Part shown: one piece after another, positions 23,278 through 34,345 of the stretch
Numbering within the stretch: position 1 is the stretch's first letter
How the letters are laid out: every line of letters begins with the position of its first letter
Assembly (NCBI GenBank): GCA_963853835.1
Contig: OY970820.1
Coordinates: 74,334,909-74,398,908, forward strand
DNA length: 64,000 bases
Source: Calendula officinalis
Lineage: Eukaryota; Streptophyta; Magnoliopsida; Asterales; Asteraceae
Direction of reading: 5' to 3'
Notes under the pieces: generated by a model
Told to the model about the DNA's origin: nothing
Databases searched by the model: none
What the model saw: only the letters and a program-made list of their open reading frames with translations
Position numbers and translations under genes: made by a program

Positions 23278-25269
23278 ATGACCCGTAGCTCTGACTCTGA
23301 TCCGATATCACCATATTCTGAGCAAGAGAGACTTCTTCGCCAGCGACGTAGAGCTGTTTTAGCAGCGCAATACCTAGACTCGATCAACTTTCAAGTTGTT
23401 GAATAACCCATTTTCGACATGGGAGATCAACCACCACCAGAGCAACCCATGTGGAGTACTAGGCAGACATCACCAACTGCCCCTACTCCATCCATCACAG
23501 TTCCCGAACTGAACAATATAAATTTCGAGATTAAAGGACAATTCCTTAGTATGGTGCGGGATCTGAACTTCGATGGCAGATTATGCAATGATCCCAACAG
23601 ACATCTCGAAAACTTTTTGGAAATTTGTGAGTTGTTTAAACAACGAGACGTAACGTTGGATGCCATGAGACTAAGATTGTTTCCTTTCAGTTTAACTGGG
23701 GATGCACGAGATTGGGTTAAATCGTTAGAGCCATGCTCTATTACGACTTGGGATGAACTCCGAAGTCGCTTTATTACACGTTATTTTTCACCAGCTAAGG
23801 CTGACAAACTAAAAACTGACATCATGGCTTTTATGCAGGATACAGGTGAAAAGATAATAGAAGCTTGGGAGAGATTTAAAAGCCTACTGAGGAAGTGCCC
23901 AAATCACGGTTTCGAGAAAAATAACATAGTACACATTTTTTATAGGGGATTAGATCATACATCTCGTTCTCTACTCGATTCATCAAGTGGTGGGCTATTC
24001 ATGTACAAAACCCCAACTCAAGCATATCAACTTCTCGAAGACATCTCTATGAACAGTCTAGAATGGACATCTGACAGACGAATCGGGCAGAATCAAGCCT
24101 CTCTGAATGCAGTTGATGATCAACGAAATGATGAAGTGGCCGCAATAAAGAACAACCAACAGGTATTTGAACGAACATTAGATAAAATAACAAGTTGTTT
24201 ACATGCCATACAGGTTGGATGCGATAAATGTAGAGGACCACATCTCACTAAAGATTACCAACAACATCAACCGATGATGTCTGCGGAAGAAGAGTTGAAC
24301 TACATCAACAATGGGTACCGAGGTAATTATCAAGGAGGAAATCAGGGGTACAACAACAGCAATCAGGGGTACAATAACAACATAGGTTATAACAACAATA
24401 ACCAAAACAATAACTATCCCCCGAGAAACTCGAACCCCCCTGGTTTCCAACATGATAATCAAACAAACCAACCACCTCGAGAGAATGCTGCAGGTCAAGG
24501 ATCAAAGTCATCAATGGAACTCATGCTTGAAAAATTTATAGAAAAACATGACAAGAAAGCTGAGGAACAAGATCAGATTAATAGAAATCAGCAAGCAGCA
24601 ATTCAAAGCTTAGAAAGAAATATGGGCAGGATGGCTGAAGCATTACAGGAACGACCGCAAGGCAGTCTACCACCCAGAACAGAGGACAACCCAAAAAGGG
24701 GATTTGAAAATGTTAAAGCTATCACTACTCGAAGTGGTAAAACGGTAAGTTCACCTGTATTAAATACTAACGAAAATTCTTCTAATGTACAGGTTAATGA
24801 GGAGACTCCAACTGATGAAGAGGAGAGGGCCATGCTGAAGGTTGAAACCCCAACCGAGCCAGAAAAGACAAATCCGAAGGAGACGCACAGGTCCAACAAA
24901 ACAGATACAACAAACTCCTACACACCGAAGGTCCTCTTTCCTCAACATTTGAGGAAAGAAAAACTTAAGGAAAAATATGGTAAGTTTGTTGAGATGATTA
25001 AACAGGTGCACATTAACGTTCCTTTGGTTGACATGTTAGCAGGTATGCCAAATTATGGGAAATTCATCAAGGACTTGGTCTCAAGCAAGGAGCACACGTT
25101 GGAGGTGTCGTCAGCAATATTAAGCGAGGAATGCTCAGCTATCCTCCAACCAAACATACCTCCAAAGAAAGGTGATCCAAGGAGTTTTTTAATCCCTTGT
25201 CTTATAGATAATTTACCACCCTGTAAGGCACTAGCTGATTTAGAAGCTAGCATTAGCTTAATGCCTTAA
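23278..25269 (+). pseudogene. Gag and start of protease of element A
   Basis: The frame opens at 23278 (MTRSSDSDPI), meets a TAA at 23404, and continues in the same frame from ATG 23419 for 616 residues. It includes the gag domain (GDARDWVKSLEP... RYFSPAKADKLKTDIMA), an Asn/Gln-rich region, and a zinc knuckle in which the last cysteine is replaced (CDKCRGPHLTKDY). The protease active site then reads DLEASISLMP where B has DLGAS. A TAA follows at 25267. Gag packages the element RNA. This copy has a broken knuckle and protease site. Confidence 0.88.
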
Positions 25270-25272
25270 TCT

Positions 25273-25800
25273 TTGTTCCTTAAATTAGGAATAACAGACC
25301 TTAGACCGACTAGGATGAGTGTTAGATTAGCAGACCTATCGCTTACATACCCCGTGGGCATAGCAGAAAATGTTCTAGTTAAGGTCCAGAGGTTCATATT
25401 TCCCGCTGATTTTGTTATCTTAGATATCCCGGAAGAGCCAAATGTCCCTCTCATTTTAGGGAGACCCTTTCTGAACACTGCCAGTGCCATAACCTTGGTT
25501 GCTGAACAACAACTTAGTCTAGGTGTCGGGAATGACCGAGTCACTTTCTCCATTGAGAAAGCGATGAAGCACACCTCTGCCTCCGATGACACGTGCAATT
25601 TCATCGACATCATCGATGTGTGCATGGAGGAGGAAATTACTTCATTTCTCGACCTAGATTGCGATGACATCACTACCTATGGTGATGTCACTCTAGACTC
25701 TCCCGAATCTATCCAATATCTCTCAGAGCTCGAGGAATTACTTCACCTGATGAAGAGGATTCGGAAGAAAATGAAGATGATTTTGAGAAATTCACCCTGA
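25273..25800 (+). pseudogene. Protease C-terminal part and linker of element A
   Basis: It continues in the same frame after the stop at 25267 and matches the B protein between protease and RT (VILDIPEEPNVPLILGRPFL, FSIEKAMKHTS). It ends at 25800; the RT follows in another frame. Confidence 0.82.
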
Positions 25801-25813
25801 ACAAAATCTCCGA

Positions 25814-26900
25814 ATGAAAACATCTTTAGAGGACCCTCCTTCCTTAGAACTTAAACCGTTACCTGGCCATCTGGAATATGCTTTCTTACAAGGAGAATCT
25901 GAACTGCCAGTCATCATATCTTCGAACCTATCCTCTACTGAAAAAATCCAATTAGTAACAATCTTGAAATCTCACAAACGGGCTCTTACCTGGAAAACTG
26001 CGGACATACCGGGAATCAACCCTGTTTTCTGTACACACAAAATCCTCATGGAGGACAACTTCAAGCCAAGTGTACAAAGACAAAGGAGGTTGAACCCGAA
26101 TATGAAAGATGTGGTCAAGAAGGAGGTTTTAAAACTACTTGATGCAGGTCTCATCTATCCCATCTCAGATAGTCCATGGGTGAGTCCGGTCCAAGTGGTT
26201 CCGAAAAAAGGAGGGATGACAGTTGTCCGTAACGATAAGAACGAACTTGTTCCAACTCGAACTGTCACGGGATGGCGAGTGTGCATTGACTACCGAAAAC
26301 TCAATGATGCAACTCGCAAGGATCACTTTCCTCTTCCTTTCATTGATCAAATGTTAGAGAGACTAGCCGGAAATAACTTTTATTGTTTCTTGGACGGTTT
26401 CTCTGGCTACTTCCAAATCCCCATCGATCCCGAGGACCAAGAAAAAACTACCTTCACATGTCCGTTTGGTACCTTTGCATATAGAAGGATGCCATTTGGG
26501 TTGTGCAACGCACCTGCTACATTTCAGCGTTGCATGACATCCATTTTTCAAGACATGACCGAAGATTGTACGGAAGTTTTCATGGACGGCTTTTCAGTCT
26601 TTGGAAATTCCTTTGATTCATGTCTTGAAAGTCTTGAGCGTGTTCTCATTAGGTGCGAGAATTCTCATCTCGTACTTAATTGGGAAAAGTGTCACTTTAT
26701 GGTGCGTGAAGGCATCGTATTAGGACACAAAATTTCTAGACAAGGGTTGGAGGTCGATAAATCCAAAATCGACGTTATTTCTAAACTCCCTCCACCCTCA
26801 AATGTCAAGGCAGTGGGAAGCTTTCTCGGTCATGCGGGGTTTTACCGTCGGTTTATCAAGGACTTCTCCAAGATAACCCGGCCCATGACCATCTTCTTGA
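25814..26900 (+). pseudogene. Reverse transcriptase of element A
   Basis: Typical Ty3-type RT with VCIDYRKLNDATRKDHFPLP, then FLDGFSGYFQIPI, then the position of the catalytic Y/F-x-D-D motif. Here this motif reads FMDGFSVFGNS, whereas B keeps FMDDFSVFGNS. Loss of the second aspartate should abolish polymerase activity. A frameshift near 26900 moves RNase H into the next frame (from 26917). Confidence 0.88.
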
Positions 26901-26916
26901 GAAGGACACACCCTTC

Positions 26917-27746
26917 GTGTTCAATCCCGAGTGTGTGGAGGCCTTCAATCTTTTTAAAGACCGTCTCACAAATGCCCCTATCATGGTATCTCCCGATTGG
27001 GATTTACCATTCGAACTCATGTGTGATGCGAGTGATTACGCACTCGGTGCGGTGTTGGGACAGCGTGTGAACAATCACTTCCAACTGATATACTACGCTA
27101 GTCGAACACTCACCGGTGCCCAAGCGAATTACACCACCACCGGAAAAGAGCTTTTAGCTGTGGTGTTCGTTTTTGACAAATTCCGTCCGTATCTGGTTCT
27201 ATCTAAAACCATTGTCTGTACAGATCACTCTACATTGAAGTATCTCTTTGCCAAGCAAGATGCTAAACCGAGACTCATTCGTTGGATTCTTCTCCTACAA
27301 AAATTCGACATTGAGATCAAGGATAAAAAAGGGGCGGAGAACCTTGTTGCGGATCATTTATCCCGTCTCGAGAACCCTCACCTTGAGGAGTTTAATGAAA
27401 ATGAGATTAATGATACCTTTCCCGAAGAATTTCTCGAGGCCGTCAATGCTTTACAAGACACCGAGGGAGATGACCCATGGTTCGCCGACTTTGCAAATTA
27501 TCTAGCGGCGGGTGTTCTTCTGAAAGGGATGACCCATCAACAAAAGGGGAAGTTCTTTTCTGATCTTAAGCATTATCATTGGGAATCCCCATATCTTTTC
27601 AGAGTCGGTGCTGATTTCATGCATAGACGTTGTGTCACCGGTGATCAAGCAAAAGACATTCTCAACGAATGTCATAAAGGACCTACCGGGGGTCACTTCG
27701 GTCCAAACTACACCGCTCGAAAAGTGTTGGATGCGGGATTCTATTG
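26917..27746 (+). pseudogene. RNase H and integrase N-terminus of element A
   Basis: RNase H (ELMCDASDYALGAVLGQR, then CTDHSTLKYL) is followed by the integrase N-terminal zinc region (NECHKGPTGGHFGPN). It stops where element E inserted, at DAGFY followed by TGA inside the ACTAC target site region. The rest of integrase resumes at 36071. Confidence 0.85.
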
Positions 27747-27751
27747 ACTAC

Positions 27752-29471
27752 TGTAACGACCCGAAATTGTAAATAAATAAAATATGTAAAAATATGATAA
27801 TTATGGATAAATCATATAAAACATGTGGAAATTGGTTTCGTGTCGTTTGGACACCGTACGAGAAAGTTATGGGCGAAACCGGGTCGAGACAAAGTTGGAA
27901 AAATGCAGCCCCAGCTGCACCAAGAGTTCGCGACGCGAACCCGAGTTCTCGATCGGGAACTAGCTCCAGAGAGTTTGGCCTTTTATCGCGAATAAGTTCA
28001 CGCCTGATTAACGATCGCGAACCTATGGAGATCGCATAGTTAGCGACGCGAACTATTGTTCGCGTCGTGATCTTTTGTCTGGCAGCATTAAAGTCGGGAT
28101 TTGGCTCATTTATTGCATTTGTAAACCCTAGTTTTCTCCCTCTCGAGTTTGTGAATGATGTTGAGTGTAAAGCATCATTTAGAGCAGATTTCTTGGTCAA
28201 ATCTTGTGATTCTTCACTCCTAGTTGAAGATTAAAGGTATATCTTCAATCCTTTGTAGTTGTAGCTTTAGATCTATGGGTTTGGAAGCTTGGGTTTGGAA
28301 CCCTAGTTCTTGGGTTGGTGATTAATGGTTAAATAAATGGTGTGTACACTTAATAGATGGTATATTAACAAGGAAAACAAGTGTATGGTTATGATTTGTA
28401 AGAATCTTAAGGGTTGGTTAAACCTAGGGTTTGGTAATCAACATATTTGGGGGAAATGGATTGATGGGTGTTATCTAGAGGTAGATGAACACATTGGTAG
28501 TAGTTTGTGATGATAATCTTGTTGTGATAATTGTTTTAGACATTCGGTGAAGTGTTGAAGTGGACGAATTGTGAACAAGGAACCGGCGGAAAGAAAACGG
28601 TTAAAGCATCTTTATTGCTAAGGTGAGTACGTGTGGAATTTACTGAGTACATAGCCCTTTTAAATGTTTTCATTACTTGTGTTACGGTCTATTTGCTTAA
28701 TTGTGTAGACTAGTAACTAGTAGTTAGTTGTACCGATAGTTGTATTGAACTAACTTGTTTGATGATAGACGTGATAGCCGAGAGCTAGATTGACATAACC
28801 ATCGAGTTATGATATGGTGAGATGATGTGATGATTCGGGGGATCCCCGGTCATGAGGTATGGAATGGGGAGCATTTGGGCGGATCCCCATCGGCCCATTC
28901 CATGATAGTAGTCTTGCTAACTGGAAGTAGTCCGGCGAGTAAGGCAGGTATTGGTAGATTGGGCGATTCCCTCTTGCCTTTACCTTGAAGCTTGTTAATG
29001 CGGGGGATCCCCGGTTAATAAGTTAATGTGGTTCTAGTTGGTTGGGGATGTCTCGACAACTAGGTATGATTGCTAGGAATGCAAGGTATTAGAGTCACAA
29101 TAGGGTGACTAGATAGATGGGTGATTGCTTACGTGTTTGTTGTTTGTCATTCGGTTATTATTATTAACTTTGGGGTCTAAACCCATGTAGCTCATGAGAC
29201 GTTTTGTCTCACGTACTCCTTGTTTTGTTTTGCTATGTACTCAGGTTCGGGATCGAAGGCTTAGGTACGCATGGATAGAGATGCGGGACCTAGATTAGAA
29301 GGACACTAGATTGGATTTAGTCTTAGCTTGGTGATGATCTATTTTGTAACACCTACTTTTATACTCTGATTTCATACCAAGGTTTTTGTAAATCCGAATT
29401 GAGGATGTCCTTCTAATTATAAAAATGTTTTATTTTGGCCAATATTTTGTATTAAAAATCGAGGTGTTACA
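27752..29471 (+). repeat. 5' LTR of element E
   Basis: 1,720 bp, TGTAACGACC...GGTGTTACA, about 99% identical to 34346-36064. The open frame on its minus strand (27748-28200) is repeated in the other LTR and has no domain. Confidence 0.94.
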
Positions 29472-29474
29472 ACT

Positions 29475-29486
29475 TGGTATCAGAGC
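29475..29486 (+). other. Primer binding site of element E (initiator tRNA-Met)
   Basis: TGGTATCAGAGC, complementary to the 3' end of initiator tRNA-Met, starts 4 bp after the LTR. Confidence 0.9.
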
Positions 29487-29721
29487 TATAGTTTAAGTGA
29501 ATTAGGTTGGATGACCATCCTAGTCTTAGACTGTAGCATTAGGAATATAAGATTCCTTAAGAGCATAGGTTGACCTTGAGACTTTATGTTAAGTTTAGGG
29601 TTGAACCTAGGGGGACCGATGAGAATTGATATGATTATGGATATTGAGTCTTATGTGACTAATGGGTTGTACACAAGGTACTAAATGTTTAATGTCTTTC
29701 GTATAGTCTTGATTGAAAGAA

Positions 29722-31722
29722 ATGGTGACCACGCGAAGAAGTGGTAAAGCCCCGGAAAACCGGGAGGAGGAGATACCTCATGTAGAGGTTGAGGTTGAAC
29801 AAGAAAGTCAACCGTCGTTGCATCGGGTGGGTGAGTCGGAGGTCGGAGCTAATAGAACTCCGGTAACCATGGCGGATCTCCAAACTATTGTCGATCAAAT
29901 CAAGGGAACGGTGGCCGAAGAAGTGCACCGTATTATTGGAGACCGTGAGAAATCGGGTGGGGACCGTGAATCCGAGGCTAGATCGGAGGGAAGAACCGGG
30001 GGTAGTGGCACCGGGGAGGGGAAATCCTCCACGGGTGGCCAAAGTGATGCTAGGGCTAGGCCCATTGTGAAAGAAGGTTGTTCGTTTAAATCCTTCATGG
30101 CTTGTAAGCCAAATGTGTATACGGGTAGTTCGGACCCGAAAGTAACGATGAGGTGGATCCGAGAAACCGAGAGGGTTATCGGTAGTAGCAAGTGTAAGGA
30201 TGCCGATATGGTGACGTATGCGTCACAATTGCTAAAAGAAGATGCCATGGTTTGGTGGGATATTGTGTATGAGACCCTCGGGAAGGAGGTGATTGAGAAG
30301 ATGTTGTGGGATGAGTTTACCACGAGGTTGAAAAAGAAGTTTTGTCCCGAAAGGGATTTGGAGAAAATGCACGAGAAATTCTTGACCCTTAAGAAGGGTG
30401 ATATGTCGATTGAAGAATATTCGAGGGAGTTCACGGGATTGCTCCTGTTTGTTGCTAAAACCTACTCGGATGAGAGGTTGAGAGTAGTTCGGTATGCAAG
30501 TGGGCTACCGTGGGATTATCAGTTGGAGGTTAAGAGGGCGGTTTCACTCGATGAGGCTATTAGTGCCGCCCGGAGTGTTAAGGAAGTAAATGAGGCACGG
30601 GTTGCCGAGAGGGCCCATGTGGGCGAGAAGAGAAAAGCCGAGAGTGGCTCGGGTACTTATAAGAAAGGGAAGTTCACTTCGAGCTTCTCTAAGCAAGGTA
30701 GTGTTGGTTCGTGCAAGAGGTGCGGGAAGACTCATGCCGGCGTGTGCCGAGGGGAGTCGAAGACTTGTTACAATTGTGGGAAGCCGGGGCATATGGCCCG
30801 AGAATGCAAGTCGAAATCATTGGCCGAGATTGAGTGTTTCTCGTGCCACGAAAAGGGGCACTATAGCAATGTGTGCCCGAAGAAGGGAATTGAGTCGATG
30901 GTGTCCACGGCTCAAAAGAAAGTGGAACCGGCTAAGGTGAAGGGGCGATCCTTCCAACTCACTCGGGAGGAGGCGAAGGAGGCACACGATGTGGTGTCAG
31001 GTATTCTATTCATTAACTCCTTGCCAACTCATATTTTATTTGATTCGGGTTCCAATTATTCTTTTGTATCTTATGAATTTGGTTGTAAATTGAATGTACC
31101 GTCCGAGATGTTAGATGAGGTTTATGAGATAGAAGTAGCCGACGGGAAAACGTCTATGGTTGAATGTATTTATAGAAATTGTGAAATAGAAATAGACGGT
31201 AGAAAGTTTAAGGTGGATTTGTTGCCCATGGGAATTAGGGCGTTTGATGTGGTTATCGGTATGGATTGGTTGGGTATGCACCAAGCCAAGATTTTGTGTG
31301 GAAAGAAAATAGTGTCGATTAGGACACCCGAGAATGAAAAAGTGTATGTGTATGGGGAGAAGCGACATCACATGCCTAATGTGATTACCGCCATTAAGGC
31401 AAGGAAAAGTATATCGAAGGGTTGTGCATCGTTTATTGCATATGTATTAGATGGCCGAAAGGAAAAGAAGTCAATGGGTGATGTCAAAATTATTCGGGAT
31501 TTCCCCGAGGTATTTCCCGATGACTTACCCGGTTTGCCACCGGAGAGACAAGTCGAGTTTAAAATTGATTTAGTTCCGGGGGCGACGGCGATTGCTCGTG
31601 CTCCCTATCGTTTAGCTCCCACCGAGATGCGGGAATTGATGACCCAATTGCAAGATTTGTTAGATAAAGGTTTTATTCGTCCGAGTTCGTCACCGTGGGG
31701 GTGCACCGGTGTTATTTGTTAA
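29722..31722 (+). pseudogene. Gag-protease and first part of RT of element E
   Basis: The open frame starts at MVTTRRSGKAP (29722). It has a gag capsid-like region (MVWWDIVYETLGKE through EEYSREFTGLL) and three zinc knuckles: CKRCGKTHAGVC, CYNCGKPGHMAREC and CFSCHEKGHYSNVC. The aspartic protease follows, with active site FDSGSNYSFVS near 31040. It runs into the N-terminus of RT (LVPGATAIARAPYRLAP) and shifts frame in a G5 run at 31697-31701, ending at a stop at 31722. Relatives have gag and pol in one frame, so the extra G is probably the lesion that splits the protein. If it is a sequencing error, the element would be intact. Confidence 0.9.
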
Positions 31723-34333
31723 GAAGAAAGACGGTTCGATGAGAATGTGTATCGACTACCGAGAGTTGAATAAGGTAACTATTAAGAACCGTTACCCGTT
31801 GCCGAGAATTGACGACTTATTCGACCAATTGCAAGGTGCTAGTTATTTCTCGAAGATCGATTTGAGGTCGGGTTATCACCAAGTTCGGGTGAAAGAAGGC
31901 GACACCGAGAAGACAGCTTTTCGTACACGTTATGGTCATTATGAATTTCTAGTGATGCCGTTTGGTCTTACGAACGCGCCAGCTATTTTTATGGATTTGA
32001 TGAATCGGGTTTGTAAACCATTCCTTGATAAGTTTTTGATTGTGTTTATTGACGACATTTTGATTTATTCTAAAACCGAAGAAGAACACGAAGGTCATTT
32101 GAGACTTGTGCTAGACGTGTTGAAACGGGAGAAGTTGTATGCAAAATTCTCGAAGTGTGAATTTTGGTTGCGGGAAGTGCAATTCTTAGGTCACGTGGTG
32201 ACGTGTGATGGTATTAAAGTTGATCCGTCCAAGATTGAAGCGGTGTCAAATTGGGAGCCTCCGAGGACTCCTACCGAGGTTAGAAGTTTTCTTGGATTAG
32301 CCGGTTATTACCGAAGGTTTATACAAGACTTCTCGAGAATCGCGATTCCACTCACGAAGTTAATGAGAAAAAGTGAGAAGTTTGTGTGGGAGAAGAAGCA
32401 AGAAGAGGCGTTTAAATTGTTAAAAGAAAAGTTATGTAACGCACCGATCCTTACGTTACCGGATGGTATGGAAGATTTTGTGGTTTATAGTGATGCTTCG
32501 AATCAAGGGCTCGGTTGTGTGTTGATGCAAAGAGGTAAAGTGATCGCGTATGCCTCGCGACAATTGAAAAATGCGGAATTAAGGTACACGACACACGACT
32601 TGGAGTTGGCGGCGATTATTTTTGCCTTGAAATTGTGGAGACATTATTTGTATGGTACACGGTGTACGTTGTACACGGATCATAAAAGTCTACAATACGT
32701 GTTTACTCAAAAGGATCTTAATATGCGACAAAGAAGGTGGATCGAGTTGATTGCCGATTATGATTGTGAGATTGTGTATCATGCGGGGAAGGCTAATGTA
32801 GTAGCCGACGCCTTGAGCCGAAAAGTTTATGAAAACCCGAACCGGGGAATTTTAACACGTATAGAAGTCGTCTCGAGTATTATCGAAAGGATCAAGAATG
32901 CCCAACGAGAAGTTATGGGAAAAGACGAGCTAAGACAAGAACGGTTAGGTAAGAACCAACATTTTCTTGAAAATGCACAAGGGTTGAAGACCGTAGGCGG
33001 TCGTATTTGGGTTCCTAAGTTCGGTGGTATCCGAAAAGAGTTGTTGTATGATGTGCACAAATCGAAGTATTCGATTCACCCGGGAAGTACAAAGACGTAC
33101 CAAGATATGAAACGGGTTTATTGGTGGCCCGGAATGAAGGCGAGAGTGGCCAAGTATATCTCTAAGTGTGCCACGTGTGCACAAGTGAAAGCCGAGCATC
33201 AAGTACCATATGGGGTAGCTCAATCATTGGTTGTGCCGGCCGGGAAGTGGGAAGATATAACTATGGATTTCATAGTAGGTTTACCGAAGACGAGTAGAGG
33301 TCACGATGCCATTTGGGTCATAGTTGACCGGTTGACCAAGAGTGCGTTATTTTTAGCAATTCGGGAAACGTTGCCACTTGAGAAATTGGCTAAATTGTAT
33401 GTTGATGAGGTGGTTCGACTCCACGGGGTTCCGTTGTCGATTGTGTCCGATAGAGACGCGAGGTTTACCTCGAGATTTTGGCGATCTTTACAAGAAGAGT
33501 TGGGTACAAAATTGCGGTTGAGCACGGCCTATCATCCGCAAACCGACGGTCAAAGTGAAAGAACGATTCAAACGGTTGAAGACATGTTGAGATCGTGTGT
33601 GTTAGACTTCGGTGGTAAATGGGATGAACATTTACCGTTAGTCGAGTTCTCGTATAATAATAGCTATCACTCGACTATTAAGATGCCACCTTATGAGGCG
33701 TTGTATGGAAGAAAATGTAGAACTCCATCTTGTTGGTTGGAAGCGGGAGAGACGAAACTCACGGGTCCCGAGATCGTGAGAGTGACAAATGAAAAGATCG
33801 GTATTATTCAAACTAACATGAAAGTCGCCCAAGATAGACAACGAAGTTATTCGGGTTTGAAGAAAAGGCCATACGACTTGGATGTCGGTGATATGGTCAT
33901 GTTGAAAGTGTCACCTTGGAAAGGTGTAATGCGGTTTGGTAAGAAAGGAAAGTTAAGTCCAAGGTATGTTGGACCGTTTAAAATATTGAAACGGGTCGGG
34001 CTTCAAGCTTTTAAGTTGGAACTTCCACCCGAGCTTCAAGGTGTGCATGATACCTTTCACGTGAGTTATTTGAAAAAGTTTATCGGGGAAGTTGAAAATA
34101 TTATTCCATTGCAAGAGTTGCGGGTTGACGGCCCGAATCGGTTGATTGAGGAGCCCGAGGCTATATTAGAAACGAAGACAAAGAAGCTTCGGAATAAGGA
34201 GATCGAGTTGGTGTTGGTCAAGTGGAAGCATTCACTTGGGCCGAATTTGACTTGGGAAGTCAAAGACGAGATTCGGAAGAGGTACCCGGATTTCGTGAAC
34301 TATGATGAGATTCCGAGGACGGAATCTTCTTAA
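31709..34333 (+). CDS. Pol of element E: RT, RNase H, integrase, chromodomain
   Basis: 874 residues. RT motifs: MRMCIDYRELNKVTIKNRYP, then FSKIDLRSGYHQ, then the catalytic FIDDILIYS. RNase H begins VYSDASNQGLGCVLM. The integrase zinc region has H..H then CATCAQVK. The catalytic core shows D in ITMDFIVGLP, D in VSDRDARFTS and E in DGQSERTIQTVED. After the C-terminal integrase domain comes a chromodomain (ELVLVKWKHSLGPNLTWE), which in chromoviruses targets integration to marked chromatin. The RT start is out of frame with gag because of the extra G upstream. The first ATG used here is inside the RT, not a real start. Confidence 0.93.
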   Translation: MLFVKKKDGSMRMCIDYRELNKVTIKNRYPLPRIDDLFDQLQGASYFSKIDLRSGYHQVRVKEGDTEKTAFRTRYGHYEFLVMPFGLTNAPAIFMDLMNRVCKPFLDKFLIVFIDDILIYSKTEEEHEGHLRLVLDVLKREKLYAKFSKCEFWLREVQFLGHVVTCDGIKVDPSKIEAVSNWEPPRTPTEVRSFLGLAGYYRRFIQDFSRIAIPLTKLMRKSEKFVWEKKQEEAFKLLKEKLCNAPILTLPDGMEDFVVYSDASNQGLGCVLMQRGKVIAYASRQLKNAELRYTTHDLELAAIIFALKLWRHYLYGTRCTLYTDHKSLQYVFTQKDLNMRQRRWIELIADYDCEIVYHAGKANVVADALSRKVYENPNRGILTRIEVVSSIIERIKNAQREVMGKDELRQERLGKNQHFLENAQGLKTVGGRIWVPKFGGIRKELLYDVHKSKYSIHPGSTKTYQDMKRVYWWPGMKARVAKYISKCATCAQVKAEHQVPYGVAQSLVVPAGKWEDITMDFIVGLPKTSRGHDAIWVIVDRLTKSALFLAIRETLPLEKLAKLYVDEVVRLHGVPLSIVSDRDARFTSRFWRSLQEELGTKLRLSTAYHPQTDGQSERTIQTVEDMLRSCVLDFGGKWDEHLPLVEFSYNNSYHSTIKMPPYEALYGRKCRTPSCWLEAGETKLTGPEIVRVTNEKIGIIQTNMKVAQDRQRSYSGLKKRPYDLDVGDMVMLKVSPWKGVMRFGKKGKLSPRYVGPFKILKRVGLQAFKLELPPELQGVHDTFHVSYLKKFIGEVENIIPLQELRVDGPNRLIEEPEAILETKTKKLRNKEIELVLVKWKHSLGPNLTWEVKDEIRKRYPDFVNYDEIPRTESS

Positions 34334-34345
34334 GGGGTAAATAGT

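Noticed and set aside
27748..28200. 150-codon minus-strand frame in the LTR of E (also 34330-34794)
   Set aside because: It lies wholly in both LTRs, has no domain, and is open only because the LTRs are near-identical GC-rich sequence.
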